A stretch of DNA of 64,000 nucleotides. It comes from Deltaproteobacteria bacterium GWA2_38_16 (GTDB lineage: Bacteria; Bdellovibrionota; JACOXK01; 2-02-FULL-40-11). The stretch lies in contig MGPE01000006.1 in NCBI GenBank assembly GCA_001797335.1, positions 187,342 to 251,341 of the forward strand, written 5' to 3'. Positions 1 to 8,921 of the stretch are shown piece by piece (the first letter of the stretch is position 1; every line of letters begins with the position of its first letter). Made by a program: the position numbers and the translations under genes. The notes beneath the pieces were generated by a model that was not told where the DNA came from, searched no databases, and was given only the letters and a program-made list of their open reading frames with translations.

Positions 1-164
1 AAGCTGTCCGGCACGGAATTTCAAAAGCTTTAATTCAGTTTAATCCTCAGTTAAGAAGAGTTCTGAAGGCTGAGGGCTTACTCACCCGAGATGCTCGTAA
101 AGTAGAGCGGAAAAAACCGGGTCAAAGTGGCGCTCGCAAACGCTTCCAATACTCAAAGCGTTAA
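1..164 (+). CDS. rpsI: 30S ribosomal protein S9, C-terminal part (partial at window edge)
   Basis: Frame from base 3 reads [53 protein letters not shown], the conserved S9 C-terminus. Confidence 0.95.
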   Translation, partial: AVRHGISKALIQFNPQLRRVLKAEGLLTRDARKVERKKPGQSGARKRFQYSKR

Positions 165-167
165 TCC

Positions 168-668
168 TTAATTATTTCTCCAATAGTCGAATCGAACACC
201 CCATTTATTATAAGGATAACCACCAAAACCAGGAGCTCCTGTAAAGAAATCTCCTGCATTCACCCAGTTGGCATTCATGTTCACAGCGCTATTTGCACTA
301 TAGGTCATCTGCCCTGTTGAAGGTTGAAAGTTCCCTGGATAATACACTTGGAAATTAGAATAGGGAGAATTTTGAAATTGATTCCAAGGAAGTCCACCAT
401 TTTGCTGATATTGATTATACATACTATTAAATTGATTCCATGGATAGCACTGGCCATTATATCCCATAATGGGATAGTTACCTTTTAAATTTTGTCCTAC
501 TTGAGGATAAGGACCATAGCCATTAAATCCATTCATCATATTTTGGCAAGGTTGCCCTGCATATCCATAAAGATTGGGTTCTTGTTCATTCTTGCCACAT
601 CCACTCACTAATAAAGCAATAACCACTACAGTCATTGCAATTACAATTTTCTTCATATTTGTTTTCAT
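168..668 (-). CDS. Putative lipoprotein, Gly/Asn/Tyr/Gln-rich
   Basis: Signal peptide with lipobox (ALLVSGC); GGAGG 5 nt upstream of the ATG at 668; low-complexity aromatic/Asn-rich mature part. Confidence 0.75.
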   Translation of the reverse strand: MKTNMKKIVIAMTVVVIALLVSGCGKNEQEPNLYGYAGQPCQNMMNGFNGYGPYPQVGQNLKGNYPIMGYNGQCYPWNQFNSMYNQYQQNGGLPWNQFQNSPYSNFQVYYPGNFQPSTGQMTYSANSAVNMNANWVNAGDFFTGAPGFGGYPYNKWGVRFDYWRNN

Positions 669-703
669 ATGTACCTCCACAAAAGTTTCCTACTCTAAAT
701 ATG

Positions 704-719
704 TGCAACCCCCATGCCA
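704..719 (-). promoter_or_regulatory. sigma54 (-24/-12) promoter for the 168-668 lipoprotein
   Basis: Minus strand reads TGGCATGGGGGTTGCA; GG-N10-GC spacing exact; about 35 nt upstream of the start codon. Confidence 0.65.
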
Positions 720-876
720 ATTCCTGGATTATTTATAACTATTTGATTTTACTTATTATTTATTACTATTTAAAAAACAATGGACTTCAGCGGAAGCCTA
801 GAACGTGCCAAAAATCGGTAGTCATGGTGACAATTTTTGTGAATTTTGTTATGGTCTGAAAAATGGGAGGTGTTCT

Positions 877-1197
877 ATGAAAAAAATAATTTTAGGTGTA
901 TTTTTAATGGGTATATTGCTGGCGCCATTGGTGGCTCAAAGTCATGATACCTGCGAAGATTCTTTTACGCTGCAAGACTCTTATGATCATGCCTGTACAG
1001 TAGAAAAATTAATCTACGTAGATCCTGATGAAGCTATTACTGCTTGTACTTTTCGTGCAAAACCTAATGAATGCACCAAATATCTTTTAACGGGCATATC
1101 AAGAGATAAAGAATGTTATGATTTAGCTTTTCGATATTACGAAACAGAAAAATCAACAGAGCTTTGCACCTTTAGAACCTTTCGCTGTAAGCTCTAG
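877..1197 (+). CDS. Small secreted Cys-containing protein
   Basis: GGGAGG upstream of ATG 877; signal peptide MKKIILGVFLMGILLAPLVAQS; several Cys in the mature part. Confidence 0.7.
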   Translation: MKKIILGVFLMGILLAPLVAQSHDTCEDSFTLQDSYDHACTVEKLIYVDPDEAITACTFRAKPNECTKYLLTGISRDKECYDLAFRYYETEKSTELCTFRTFRCKL

Positions 1198-1199
1198 AT

Positions 1200-1691
1200 C
1201 TAAGGAAGCCACGTTAGGCTTTGGTGTATAGCAAAAATGTCCGGTAGATATTCGGTATTCATTTTATAAGAAATTCGAATAACTTCTCCTGATTTTTTTA
1301 GATAAAATTCTTGAATCGTTTGATTCTCTAGGGAATTAATTTCTTTTGTAAATCCTCTAAAACCAAAGATTCCCTTAAGCTCTGTTTCTTGCCACGTAAG
1401 ATAAGAAAAATTATTCTCCACATAGTGCTTAAGATCCTCTTGGGTCAAAATATCTTCTAACGATAAAAAAGAAACAGTATAGTTTGCCTTTTCTTCCTTG
1501 TTTTCTACCGAAGCAGGAGAAGAAAGAGAAACAATATATTCCATATCTAAAGAAGACCAATTTTTAGGATAAGTTAATTCTACTCCTAAAAGAGGGACTC
1601 TTAATACTTTTCCATTTCCAATTTCTCCACCTTGTATCGCCCACGCTGACATTCCAATAAAAACACTTAAAATCAAAATGACCTTTTTCAT
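1200..1691 (-). CDS. Secreted protein of unknown function
   Basis: Signal peptide MKKVILILSVFIGMSAWA; overlaps the upstream TIGR02147 gene by 4 nt. Confidence 0.7.
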   Translation of the reverse strand: MKKVILILSVFIGMSAWAIQGGEIGNGKVLRVPLLGVELTYPKNWSSLDMEYIVSLSSPASVENKEEKANYTVSFLSLEDILTQEDLKHYVENNFSYLTWQETELKGIFGFRGFTKEINSLENQTIQEFYLKKSGEVIRISYKMNTEYLPDIFAIHQSLTWLP

Positions 1692-2509
1692 TTTAACCTC
1701 CGTGTTAAGGGATAAAATTGAATATTCAATTGATATACTTCTTCCAAATTTTCTTCGGCGGATAGAATTTCGTTTAATTCTTTTCGAAAATATTTAATTT
1801 TTTCTTTGATACAGGGAATTTTACTTTTGGGCAGGGCAATCGTAAGCCCTGAAAATTCTCTTTCTTCTAAAGGTGTATTGAATAAGCACTCCAGTGCTTT
1901 TTGAATAAAGGCTTCATGAAGTTTTTTAATGGCGATGTTTGATACTTCATCAGAAGTTTTTACCGCTCGATAGGATGGCATCCATTTGGAATTTTTCCGG
2001 GTTAAAAGCCCAAGGCGCTTTAATATCTTTAAGCTTTCCCGAGCATGAGCAGGGGTAATGGCATGATTTAACTTTTGAGAAATCCACTTAGGATCATCTT
2101 TAAAATCAGGAAGTAAAACCATTTCTCGGATCACCCAATGATACCATTCGCTATATACTTTTTCCTGGTCCCTTAAAATTTCTCTAGCTGAAACTCGTCG
2201 TTTAATCTCAAATAGTTTTCGAAGATATTCTGATTGCAGAGAAGCATCTTTGCTTTGATTTAAACTGACCATCGTTTCAAAATAATGGGCTTCTCGCTCA
2301 GAAAGTTTTAACCCCTTCACAAATTTTTTAAGATATTCCGGGGTTAAAGATCTTTTTCCATCCATCACCAGTTTTAAATAATTAAAGGAAGGGAGCTCTG
2401 CCTTCCGGGCAAAATATCGAAAGGAGAAGGCAGAGCTTTTTTGTTTTGCTTCAGTATAGTAATCTTTCAAAAACTTCCGATAATCCGAATAAGAAAAGAT
2501 ATCAGGCAT
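1688..2509 (-). CDS. TIGR02147 family protein
   Basis: N-terminus FSYSDYRKFLKDYY... with YLKLVMDGKRSLTPEYLKKF, typical of this family (Fibrobacter/Bdellovibrio-type genomes). Confidence 0.8.
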   Translation of the reverse strand: MPDIFSYSDYRKFLKDYYTEAKQKSSAFSFRYFARKAELPSFNYLKLVMDGKRSLTPEYLKKFVKGLKLSEREAHYFETMVSLNQSKDASLQSEYLRKLFEIKRRVSAREILRDQEKVYSEWYHWVIREMVLLPDFKDDPKWISQKLNHAITPAHARESLKILKRLGLLTRKNSKWMPSYRAVKTSDEVSNIAIKKLHEAFIQKALECLFNTPLEEREFSGLTIALPKSKIPCIKEKIKYFRKELNEILSAEENLEEVYQLNIQFYPLTRRLK

Positions 2510-2520
2510 CTCATCACCTT

Positions 2521-2573
2521 GTCATCCTGAGCGAAGCGAAGGATCTGGATTCTTCGCTTACGCTCAGAATGAC
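2521..2573. repeat. Dispersed palindromic repeat, full copy
   Basis: GTCATCCTGAGCGAAGCGAAGGATCTGGATTCTTCGCTTACGCTCAGAATGAC: near-palindrome; related copies elsewhere in window. Confidence 0.85.
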
Positions 2574-2582
2574 TTCTTGTAT

Positions 2583-3551
2583 TTATGGATGAAAGCTTCT
2601 CGCTAAGCGCACAGTGTTATAGGCATTCACTCTGCCGCCTGCCATTACCTTATTTTGTAAGGCAGGGATAACATCCACTCCATTCACAATAACATCTATT
2701 AAATCCTGATACGCTAATGTGGGGTTAATGGATAATGCCAATGCCGCAATAGCTGAAACAATGGCTGTTGAAAAAGATCCTCCAGACCATGTTATTTGTT
2801 TATCTAAATGATTATAACCAGAAATATTGGTTCCCGGAGCGGCCACATGAACAGAAAGCTTTCCCCAGTTTGAATAAAATGCAAGCTGATCTTTTTCGTC
2901 CGACGTGGCTACGACCAGCATATTATCACTGACACACCGAGCTGAGACAGGATCTAAATCATATCCACCATTTCCAGCAGTACTCACAAACAAAATCCCT
3001 CTCGTTTTAAAAGATGCTATGGTTTCACACAAGTCAGGTGCTGTAGGCCCAACTCCTAAATCAATAATTTTAGCTCCTCGGCTTACCACATATTGAATTG
3101 CTTCTATGACAGAAGTAAAATCTCCTCCTCCTTGATCATTTAAAGGATTGGCCAACACCATGCTGGTATTTTTAAGCATGCCTCTGTGTGTTCCACCCAC
3201 AAGGCCCGTAATGAAAGATCCTATTCCATGATAATCCATAGGATCAGACGTTTTGTTGTTCGTATTAATCCCAAATACATCATCGACATAACCATTGTGA
3301 TCATCGTCAATGCCATTGGCGGAAATTTCATCTGTATTCAGATCAATATTTTGTCTTAAAGAATCAAGCTTATAATTGGCCCCTGTACTAATCATGCCTA
3401 TTTTAACATCTTTACTTCCTCCTGTAATGGTCCATGCTTTTTCAATTTGAGTTTTATCTAAATAATAAAAACCATCCTCAAAAGAATCTGCGAAAACTGA
3501 AATAGATATAAGAGATAGGATTATTCCACTTAAAGCGGCTAAGCGTTTCAT
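2583..3551 (-). CDS. S8 subtilase-like protein with substituted catalytic Asp
   Basis: NGIDDDHNGYVDDVFG, HGIGSFITGL, AGNGG and GGSFSTAIVSAIAAL motifs; Asp motif reads ISTG instead of IDTG. Confidence 0.8.
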   Translation of the reverse strand: MKRLAALSGIILSLISISVFADSFEDGFYYLDKTQIEKAWTITGGSKDVKIGMISTGANYKLDSLRQNIDLNTDEISANGIDDDHNGYVDDVFGINTNNKTSDPMDYHGIGSFITGLVGGTHRGMLKNTSMVLANPLNDQGGGDFTSVIEAIQYVVSRGAKIIDLGVGPTAPDLCETIASFKTRGILFVSTAGNGGYDLDPVSARCVSDNMLVVATSDEKDQLAFYSNWGKLSVHVAAPGTNISGYNHLDKQITWSGGSFSTAIVSAIAALALSINPTLAYQDLIDVIVNGVDVIPALQNKVMAGGRVNAYNTVRLARSFHP

Positions 3552-3677
3552 GGCGCCCCCTTTATTTTTTTGTTAACAGCTGAATACGTTATTGAAAGAT
3601 CTTAGATACTTTGTACTGACTAACTCAAACTAAATCATAGATAGAAAAAATTTTCAACCATAATAGAAGTAAAAAAA

Positions 3678-4412
3678 TTATTTTTTGTTAATTTTTGCTA
3701 ACAGGCAAAGTCCACGAAGGGTGAGCAAGGGATCAAAGACATGAGAGAAAGATAAGAGAGGAGATAAGAGATGTCCAAGGCCGCCAGTTAAAATAATTTT
3801 TGGTTTTTGATGAATTTCTTTTTGAATTTTTGCAATAACCCCATCGATCATGGCTGCATACCCTTGCACAATTCCAGATTGCATTTGATGAACAGTATTT
3901 TTTCCTAAAAGTTTTTTAGGTGCTTTAAAAGAAATGATGGGAAGTTTCGCGGCCCGATCAAATAAAGCCTGAGCAGAAATTTTTAAGCCTGGGATAATAA
4001 GCCCTCCCCTGTAATTTCCTTTTGTGTCAATATAATCCACCGTGGTGGCCGTTCCTAAATCAATCACCAAAAGGGGCTGCTTATATTTTTCAAAAGCGGC
4101 TGAATTATTCACAATACGATCAGCCCCTACCTCTTTCGGACGATCCACTAAAAGTCGAATGGGAAGCTTTAGGCGATGAGTGACAAAGAGTATTTTATTT
4201 AAAGAAATATTTTTTTTAAGTTCTTTTTTAATTCGTTTATCTAGGGAAGGGACAACAGAAGAGATAATGGCAGAATCGATGTGCTTGCTTTTGTCATTCT
4301 GAGCATAGCGAAGAATCTCAGGAGTGGGAATCCTTTTTTGAAAAAATAGGATCTCCCCTTTAAATAAACCAATAACGGTGTCTGTATTCCCTATGTCTAA
4401 TGCAAGTAACAT
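3678..4412 (-). CDS. coaX: Type III pantothenate kinase
   Basis: MLLALDIGNTDTVIGLF, GADRIVNNSAA, VIDLGTATTVDYID, RGGLIIPG. Confidence 0.93.
   Translation of the reverse strand: MLLALDIGNTDTVIGLFKGEILFFQKRIPTPEILRYAQNDKSKHIDSAIISSVVPSLDKRIKKELKKNISLNKILFVTHRLKLPIRLLVDRPKEVGADRIVNNSAAFEKYKQPLLVIDLGTATTVDYIDTKGNYRGGLIIPGLKISAQALFDRAAKLPIISFKAPKKLLGKNTVHQMQSGIVQGYAAMIDGVIAKIQKEIHQKPKIILTGGLGHLLSPLLSFSHVFDPLLTLRGLCLLAKINKK
4293..4318. repeat. Dispersed palindromic repeat arm inside coaX
   Basis: GTCATTCTGAGCATAGCGAAGAATCT; encodes part of PEILRYAQNDKSK in CoaX. Confidence 0.85.
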
Positions 4413-4438
4413 AGATTCTTCGCTTCGCTCAGAATGAC
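4413..4438. repeat. Dispersed palindromic repeat arm abutting the coaX start codon
   Basis: AGATTCTTCGCTTCGCTCAGAATGAC, inverted relative to 4293-4318 (24/26 complementary). Confidence 0.85.
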
Positions 4439-4445
4439 ATATAAA

Positions 4446-5174
4446 TCAAAATGACACGAGATCCCCGGTATAGACAGGCAAGGTTTCGCCCTGTGGGGTT
4501 CGAATAAGGAGCGCTCCAGTCGTATCCAGACCCACCGCTACTCCTCTTATTTTTTTTCTTCCATCTTTTACTTCCACGGCACGTCCTTTAATAAGGCTTC
4601 GCTCTTCCCACATTTCTTTAATAAAGGAAAACCCTTTTTCAAGATACGTGTTATACCACTCTTCAAAAGACGCTAAGAGATCTTCTAATAATTGGCTTGG
4701 CTCAATATTTTTTCCCAACACTTGATAAAGGGAAATGGCGTTGGGTAAAGATTTTGGGAACTTATCTTGATTTACATTAATCCCCATCCCTACCACCATA
4801 AAATCAACTTTATCTCCTTCTGATTCCATTTCTGTTAAAATACCTGATATTTTTTTCCGATCCACCAAAACATCATTCGGCCATTTAAGTTGTGGGGCAA
4901 TATTAAGATATTTTTCCAAAGCACTGGCCACGGCTAATGCCGCCACAAATGTTAAGTGGGAGATGTCTTTCGTTGCAATAGAAGGACGCAAAATTAAAGA
5001 TACATATAGATTTCCTTTTTTAGAAATCCACTTTCGTTGCATTCTTCCTCGGCCTTTGGTTTGTGTTTCCGCAAGAACATATTCACCCTCTTGGGCACCT
5101 TTTTTAGCAAGTTCATAGGCAATATCATTGGTAGAAGTTACTTTTTTATAGGAATGACATTTTGAAAAAAGCAT
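4446..5174 (-). CDS. birA: Biotin--[acetyl-CoA-carboxylase] ligase
   Basis: STNDIAYELAKKGAQEGEYVLAETQTKGRGRMQRKWIS, LKWPNDVLVDRKKISGILTE; no N-terminal HTH. Confidence 0.92.
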   Translation of the reverse strand: MLFSKCHSYKKVTSTNDIAYELAKKGAQEGEYVLAETQTKGRGRMQRKWISKKGNLYVSLILRPSIATKDISHLTFVAALAVASALEKYLNIAPQLKWPNDVLVDRKKISGILTEMESEGDKVDFMVVGMGINVNQDKFPKSLPNAISLYQVLGKNIEPSQLLEDLLASFEEWYNTYLEKGFSFIKEMWEERSLIKGRAVEVKDGRKKIRGVAVGLDTTGALLIRTPQGETLPVYTGDLVSF

Positions 5175-6017
5175 TTAATCCACCTTCCTCACTAAAAGAC
5201 TAAAATCAAAAGTGGTAACAGAATGTGTTAAAGCACCGATAGAAATACGATCCACTCCTGTTTGGGCATAATTTTTCACATTTTCTAGTGTTACGCCGCC
5301 AGATACTTCTACCAAGGCTTGTTTTTGAATCATTAAAACTGCTTCTTTCACATTTTCAGTAGAAAAATTATCTAATAAAATAATATCTACTTTGGCATCC
5401 AGGGCTTCTTTTACTTCTTTTAACGTAGTAACTTCCACTTCAATTGGCATCTTAGTTTTTAAATTGCTTCTTACTTGGTGGATGGCATTTTTTAATCCAG
5501 GCGTAGCAATTAAATGATTTTCTTTAATTAAAATTGCATCGTATAAACCAAAGCGATGGTTTTTCCCACCTCCTATTTTTACCGCATATTTTTCTAAAAA
5601 CCGAAAAGCAGGAGTGGTTTTTCGAGTATCCATAATATCTACCGCACATCCTTTAACCGCCTCTACAAACTGATGCGTAAGCGTAGCAATCCCTGAAAGT
5701 CTTCCTAAAAAATTTAAGGCCACACGTTCTGCTTTTAAAATATCCCTCAAATTTCCTTCTAGTAAAACCACTTCATCAGAGTTTTTTATTTTTGCGCCGT
5801 CTTCAAAACGATTTTTAATGATAACCTTTGCATTTTCCCATGAAAAAATTTTCTCTAAAAGAAAAAGTCCACATAAAACTCCTTCCCCTTTACTCACAAT
5901 CTGTGCTTTGGCACATTGCTTAGGCCCAATGAGTAAAGAAGAAGTGATATCTTCCCTTCCTACATCTTCCTCAAATGCAAGTCGGATGAGGTCGTCTAAT
6001 GGACTTCCTTTAAACAT
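5175..6017 (-). CDS. nadC: Nicotinate-nucleotide diphosphorylase (carboxylating)
   Basis: EDVGREDITSSLL, LNFLGRLSGIATLT, DTRKTTPAFRFLEKYAVKIGGGKNHRFGLYDAILIKENH. Confidence 0.95.
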   Translation of the reverse strand: MFKGSPLDDLIRLAFEEDVGREDITSSLLIGPKQCAKAQIVSKGEGVLCGLFLLEKIFSWENAKVIIKNRFEDGAKIKNSDEVVLLEGNLRDILKAERVALNFLGRLSGIATLTHQFVEAVKGCAVDIMDTRKTTPAFRFLEKYAVKIGGGKNHRFGLYDAILIKENHLIATPGLKNAIHQVRSNLKTKMPIEVEVTTLKEVKEALDAKVDIILLDNFSTENVKEAVLMIQKQALVEVSGGVTLENVKNYAQTGVDRISIGALTHSVTTFDFSLLVRKVD

Positions 6018-6022
6018 AAAAA

Positions 6023-6658
6023 TTAATCTTGCTCTTTTAAGAGCTTTTGAATTTCTTCCCGAATAATTTTTTCAGCAATGGGGGGAATGATTTCCCTACA
6101 TACTTTTTCTATGGTTTCTCGAGGAGCAGCCTGTAATGTGGCCGGTACCTCTGGAATAGAAGCAGGTTTTAAAACTTCGGCAATAGGTTTTTCCAAAAAT
6201 TCTAAAGATTTTTCCAACTCTTCTTCATCAAATAAACTTTTAAATTCATCTTTGGGCATGTCTATAACCAGAGAGGGTTCTGGAAGAGATTTTTTCTTTT
6301 CTAAGACATCTAACAACAGGCTTAAAAATTCTTTGGAATTAAACGGTTTAGAAAGCTTTCCATCAATACCTAAGGTTTTTATTTCTTCTTCTTCTTCTTT
6401 CTTAAGATGGCTAAAAAGAAGGGCTATTTTCATGGTTTTTAAAGAAGGCGTATTTTTAAAAAACTTAATTAAATCAAGGCCATTGGCCTCACCAATCGTT
6501 AAATCCACTAAAGCCATATCGGGTTTTTCTTTTAAGGCCAACTCTTCCCCTTTTTGCCTATTTTCGGCTGAAATCAACGAGTAAGGGCTTCCTTTTAAGA
6601 TAAGCCCCGCTACTTTTTGTATTGTTTTTGAATCATCTATGAGGAGTATTTTAGACAT
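6023..6658 (-). CDS. Response regulator receiver protein with C-terminal extension
   Basis: ILLIDDSKTIQKVAGLIL, MALVDLTIGEANGLDLI, KLSKPF. Confidence 0.85.
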   Translation of the reverse strand: MSKILLIDDSKTIQKVAGLILKGSPYSLISAENRQKGEELALKEKPDMALVDLTIGEANGLDLIKFFKNTPSLKTMKIALLFSHLKKEEEEEIKTLGIDGKLSKPFNSKEFLSLLLDVLEKKKSLPEPSLVIDMPKDEFKSLFDEEELEKSLEFLEKPIAEVLKPASIPEVPATLQAAPRETIEKVCREIIPPIAEKIIREEIQKLLKEQD

Positions 6659-6666
6659 GCTTCAAA

Positions 6667-7725
6667 TTACCTTGTTTTAAAAGAGACTGTCAAGCGCCGC
6701 ATTTCTAAGGTAATTCGCTCCTCATCCCCGTGGCTATTATTTTCAAAAGTATGACTAAATGCCTCCTCCGGCGCCATAGAAGAAAATTTGTAATTTTGAT
6801 CATAATAATGCTCAAGAAGTAGGCAAGTAGCCCCTTTATAGTCTTCTTGTTGAAAAAGAGTATGGATCTTTTTAAAAAGTTCCCCTCCCAAGCGCTTTTC
6901 AATAGAAAAAAGAGCCTTTTCAAGTTCTGGAACTAAATTTTTATCTCCCTCTCCCAAATATTCTTTTAAAATCCTCTCCGTTCTTTTTTCTAAGGAGCTT
7001 CGAATGAGAATCTTGGACCCTTTTTCCATGTGCTCCATCCACAGTTGGGGCAAGACCACAGGACCAATGCGTTTACTTTCTCCTTCTATAAAAATTTGAG
7101 GGCTTTCTTTATATTTTTTAATTTCTTGATATAAAAGAGCTTCAAAATTTTTTTGAGTTTGTTTAGGAATAATTCCAACTTGTCCGAACACAGATCCCCG
7201 GTGATGGGCCAAAGCTTCTAAATCAATTACCGGAAGTCCTTTTTCTTTCATCTTATTTAAAAGATGGGTTTTCCCACTACCCGTAAATCCATAAAGCGTT
7301 ATTAATTTAAAAGGATAAGGACTATTTAAGACATTTAAAACTTCTTGCCGATAATTTTTATACCCTCCCTCCACCACACATACCTTTAGTCCTGTTAAAT
7401 CTAAAACAGTGGCTACCGTCTGGCTACGAAGCCCCCCTCGCGCACAATAAAGAATAGGCATTTTCTCAAAAGCAGCTGTTTTTATTCTTAAAAATAAAGT
7501 AGGAAGCTTAGGAGAAATAATGTCTAACCCCCGTTCTCTGGCCACCTCTGCCCCTTTTTGTTTATACAGTGTCCCGATTTCTACTCTTTCCTCATTGCTA
7601 AGAATAGGAACATTGATAGCACCAGGAATACTTCCCTCTTCAAATTCCAAAGAAGTACGCACATCAATAAAAATAGAATTTGTAATATTCAATGCATCAG
7701 ATATGGAAAGTCTTGTTACAGCCAT
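6667..7725 (-). CDS. mnmH: tRNA 2-selenouridine synthase
   Basis: Rhodanese domain with CARGGLRS plus P-loop FTGSGKTHLLNKM. Confidence 0.88.
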   Translation of the reverse strand: MAVTRLSISDALNITNSIFIDVRTSLEFEEGSIPGAINVPILSNEERVEIGTLYKQKGAEVARERGLDIISPKLPTLFLRIKTAAFEKMPILYCARGGLRSQTVATVLDLTGLKVCVVEGGYKNYRQEVLNVLNSPYPFKLITLYGFTGSGKTHLLNKMKEKGLPVIDLEALAHHRGSVFGQVGIIPKQTQKNFEALLYQEIKKYKESPQIFIEGESKRIGPVVLPQLWMEHMEKGSKILIRSSLEKRTERILKEYLGEGDKNLVPELEKALFSIEKRLGGELFKKIHTLFQQEDYKGATCLLLEHYYDQNYKFSSMAPEEAFSHTFENNSHGDEERITLEMRRLTVSFKTR

Positions 7726-7788
7726 TTTTCTCTTCTACCTTGAACAGATTTTATTGACAACCTGTGAACCTCTCACTTACAGTTAATA

Positions 7789-8325
7789 GTGATGACTACA
7801 GAGTGGATATCTGACTTAGCCCAAGCCGAAATCGAAACTCAAGAAACGGGGAAAATAGATGCTTTTGGGCATCTCAATGAAGAAAAAATTTTAAATGGGC
7901 ACACCCTCTCTTTTTTAAAAGAATTAAAAACAGTTTTTCAATCCGCCGCCCAACAATTTAATGAACTTAGACAAGATTCCAGACAAACCATTAAAATTTA
8001 TGGCATTGCTCAAACCGAAGCTGATTTTTTAGTATTTAGAAATAGTTTAAAACTCGTGGTTAGTTATGCCAGAGTAGGACAAATTGAAATTTCATTTCAT
8101 TCTCTTTCTGGGGGACTGTTTGCTCCTAAAAAAATTACTCCTTCCACAGGTCGCCATGCAGTACCTAAACCACCGGGAAACACCGATGATGTTAAAGGCG
8201 ATCTTTTAGATATAGAACTGGGCCCTTTTAATGAAGCCTATTGGACCTTTAAAGGAATCCGCGTTGATTCTTCTGCCGTTGTTCGCTTTTATCTCACCGA
8301 ATTCATTAAAAACAGCGCAAGCTAA
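7789..8325 (+). CDS. Hypothetical protein
   Basis: Uninterrupted ORF immediately upstream of dps; no recognised motif. Confidence 0.6.
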   Translation: MMTTEWISDLAQAEIETQETGKIDAFGHLNEEKILNGHTLSFLKELKTVFQSAAQQFNELRQDSRQTIKIYGIAQTEADFLVFRNSLKLVVSYARVGQIEISFHSLSGGLFAPKKITPSTGRHAVPKPPGNTDDVKGDLLDIELGPFNEAYWTFKGIRVDSSAVVRFYLTEFIKNSAS

Positions 8326-8340
8326 GTAAAAAAGGAGAAA

Positions 8341-8817
8341 ATGATGAAACCTAATATCGGACTTTCTGCCAAAGACTGTACAGAGGTGGTTCATGTTTTA
8401 AATACCCTCTTATCCGATGAATTTATACTGTATACTAAAACACTTAACTATCACTGGAACATCACAGGTCCCCACTTTCATGATCTTCACAAACTTTTAG
8501 ATACTCAATACCACGAACTTCTTGAAACGATCGATAGTGTTGCAGAACGGGTCCGCTCTCTGGGAGGTCATGCCTTGGGATCACTTTTGGAATTTACTCA
8601 AAACACCCGACTTAAAGAAGAACCTCACAAATATCCTTCTGCAAAAATAATGATTTCAAATTTACTCTCAGATCACGAATCCATTATTGCAAACTTAAGA
8701 AAAGATCTTGAAACCTGCCAACTAAAACACCACGATGCAGGGACAACAGATTTTTTAACAGGCCTCATGGAACATCATGAAAAAACAGCTTGGATGCTCC
8801 GAGCATTGCTAGAATAA
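8341..8817 (+). CDS. dps: Dps-family ferritin-like protein
   Basis: NYHWNITGPHFHDLHKLLDTQYHELLETIDSVAERVRSLG; SD GGAG. Confidence 0.93.
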   Translation: MMKPNIGLSAKDCTEVVHVLNTLLSDEFILYTKTLNYHWNITGPHFHDLHKLLDTQYHELLETIDSVAERVRSLGGHALGSLLEFTQNTRLKEEPHKYPSAKIMISNLLSDHESIIANLRKDLETCQLKHHDAGTTDFLTGLMEHHEKTAWMLRALLE

Positions 8818-8838
8818 ACATGTTGGTATCGATGCTCC

Positions 8839-8866
8839 GTCATTGCTTCGCTATGCTCGCAATGAC
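8839..8866. repeat. Palindromic repeat, second subfamily
   Basis: GTCATTGCTTCGCTATGCTCGCAATGAC. Confidence 0.6.
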
Positions 8867-8921
8867 AAACAAAAGCGCACAATTCTTGTCAAAGACAAAA
8901 ACATCCATACTTAGTCAGATT

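Noticed and set aside
2905-3096. ORF antisense to the subtilase gene (and other short ORFs antisense to good genes, e.g. 6078-6584, 13061-13324, 44412-44675, 50466-50822)
   Set aside because: They lie opposite well-supported coding regions, without SD or recognisable motifs; explained as open antisense frames.
6667-7725. In-frame UGA/selenoprotein near mnmH
   Set aside because: No internal UGA is needed to explain any reading frame here; MnmH motif Cys residues are encoded normally.
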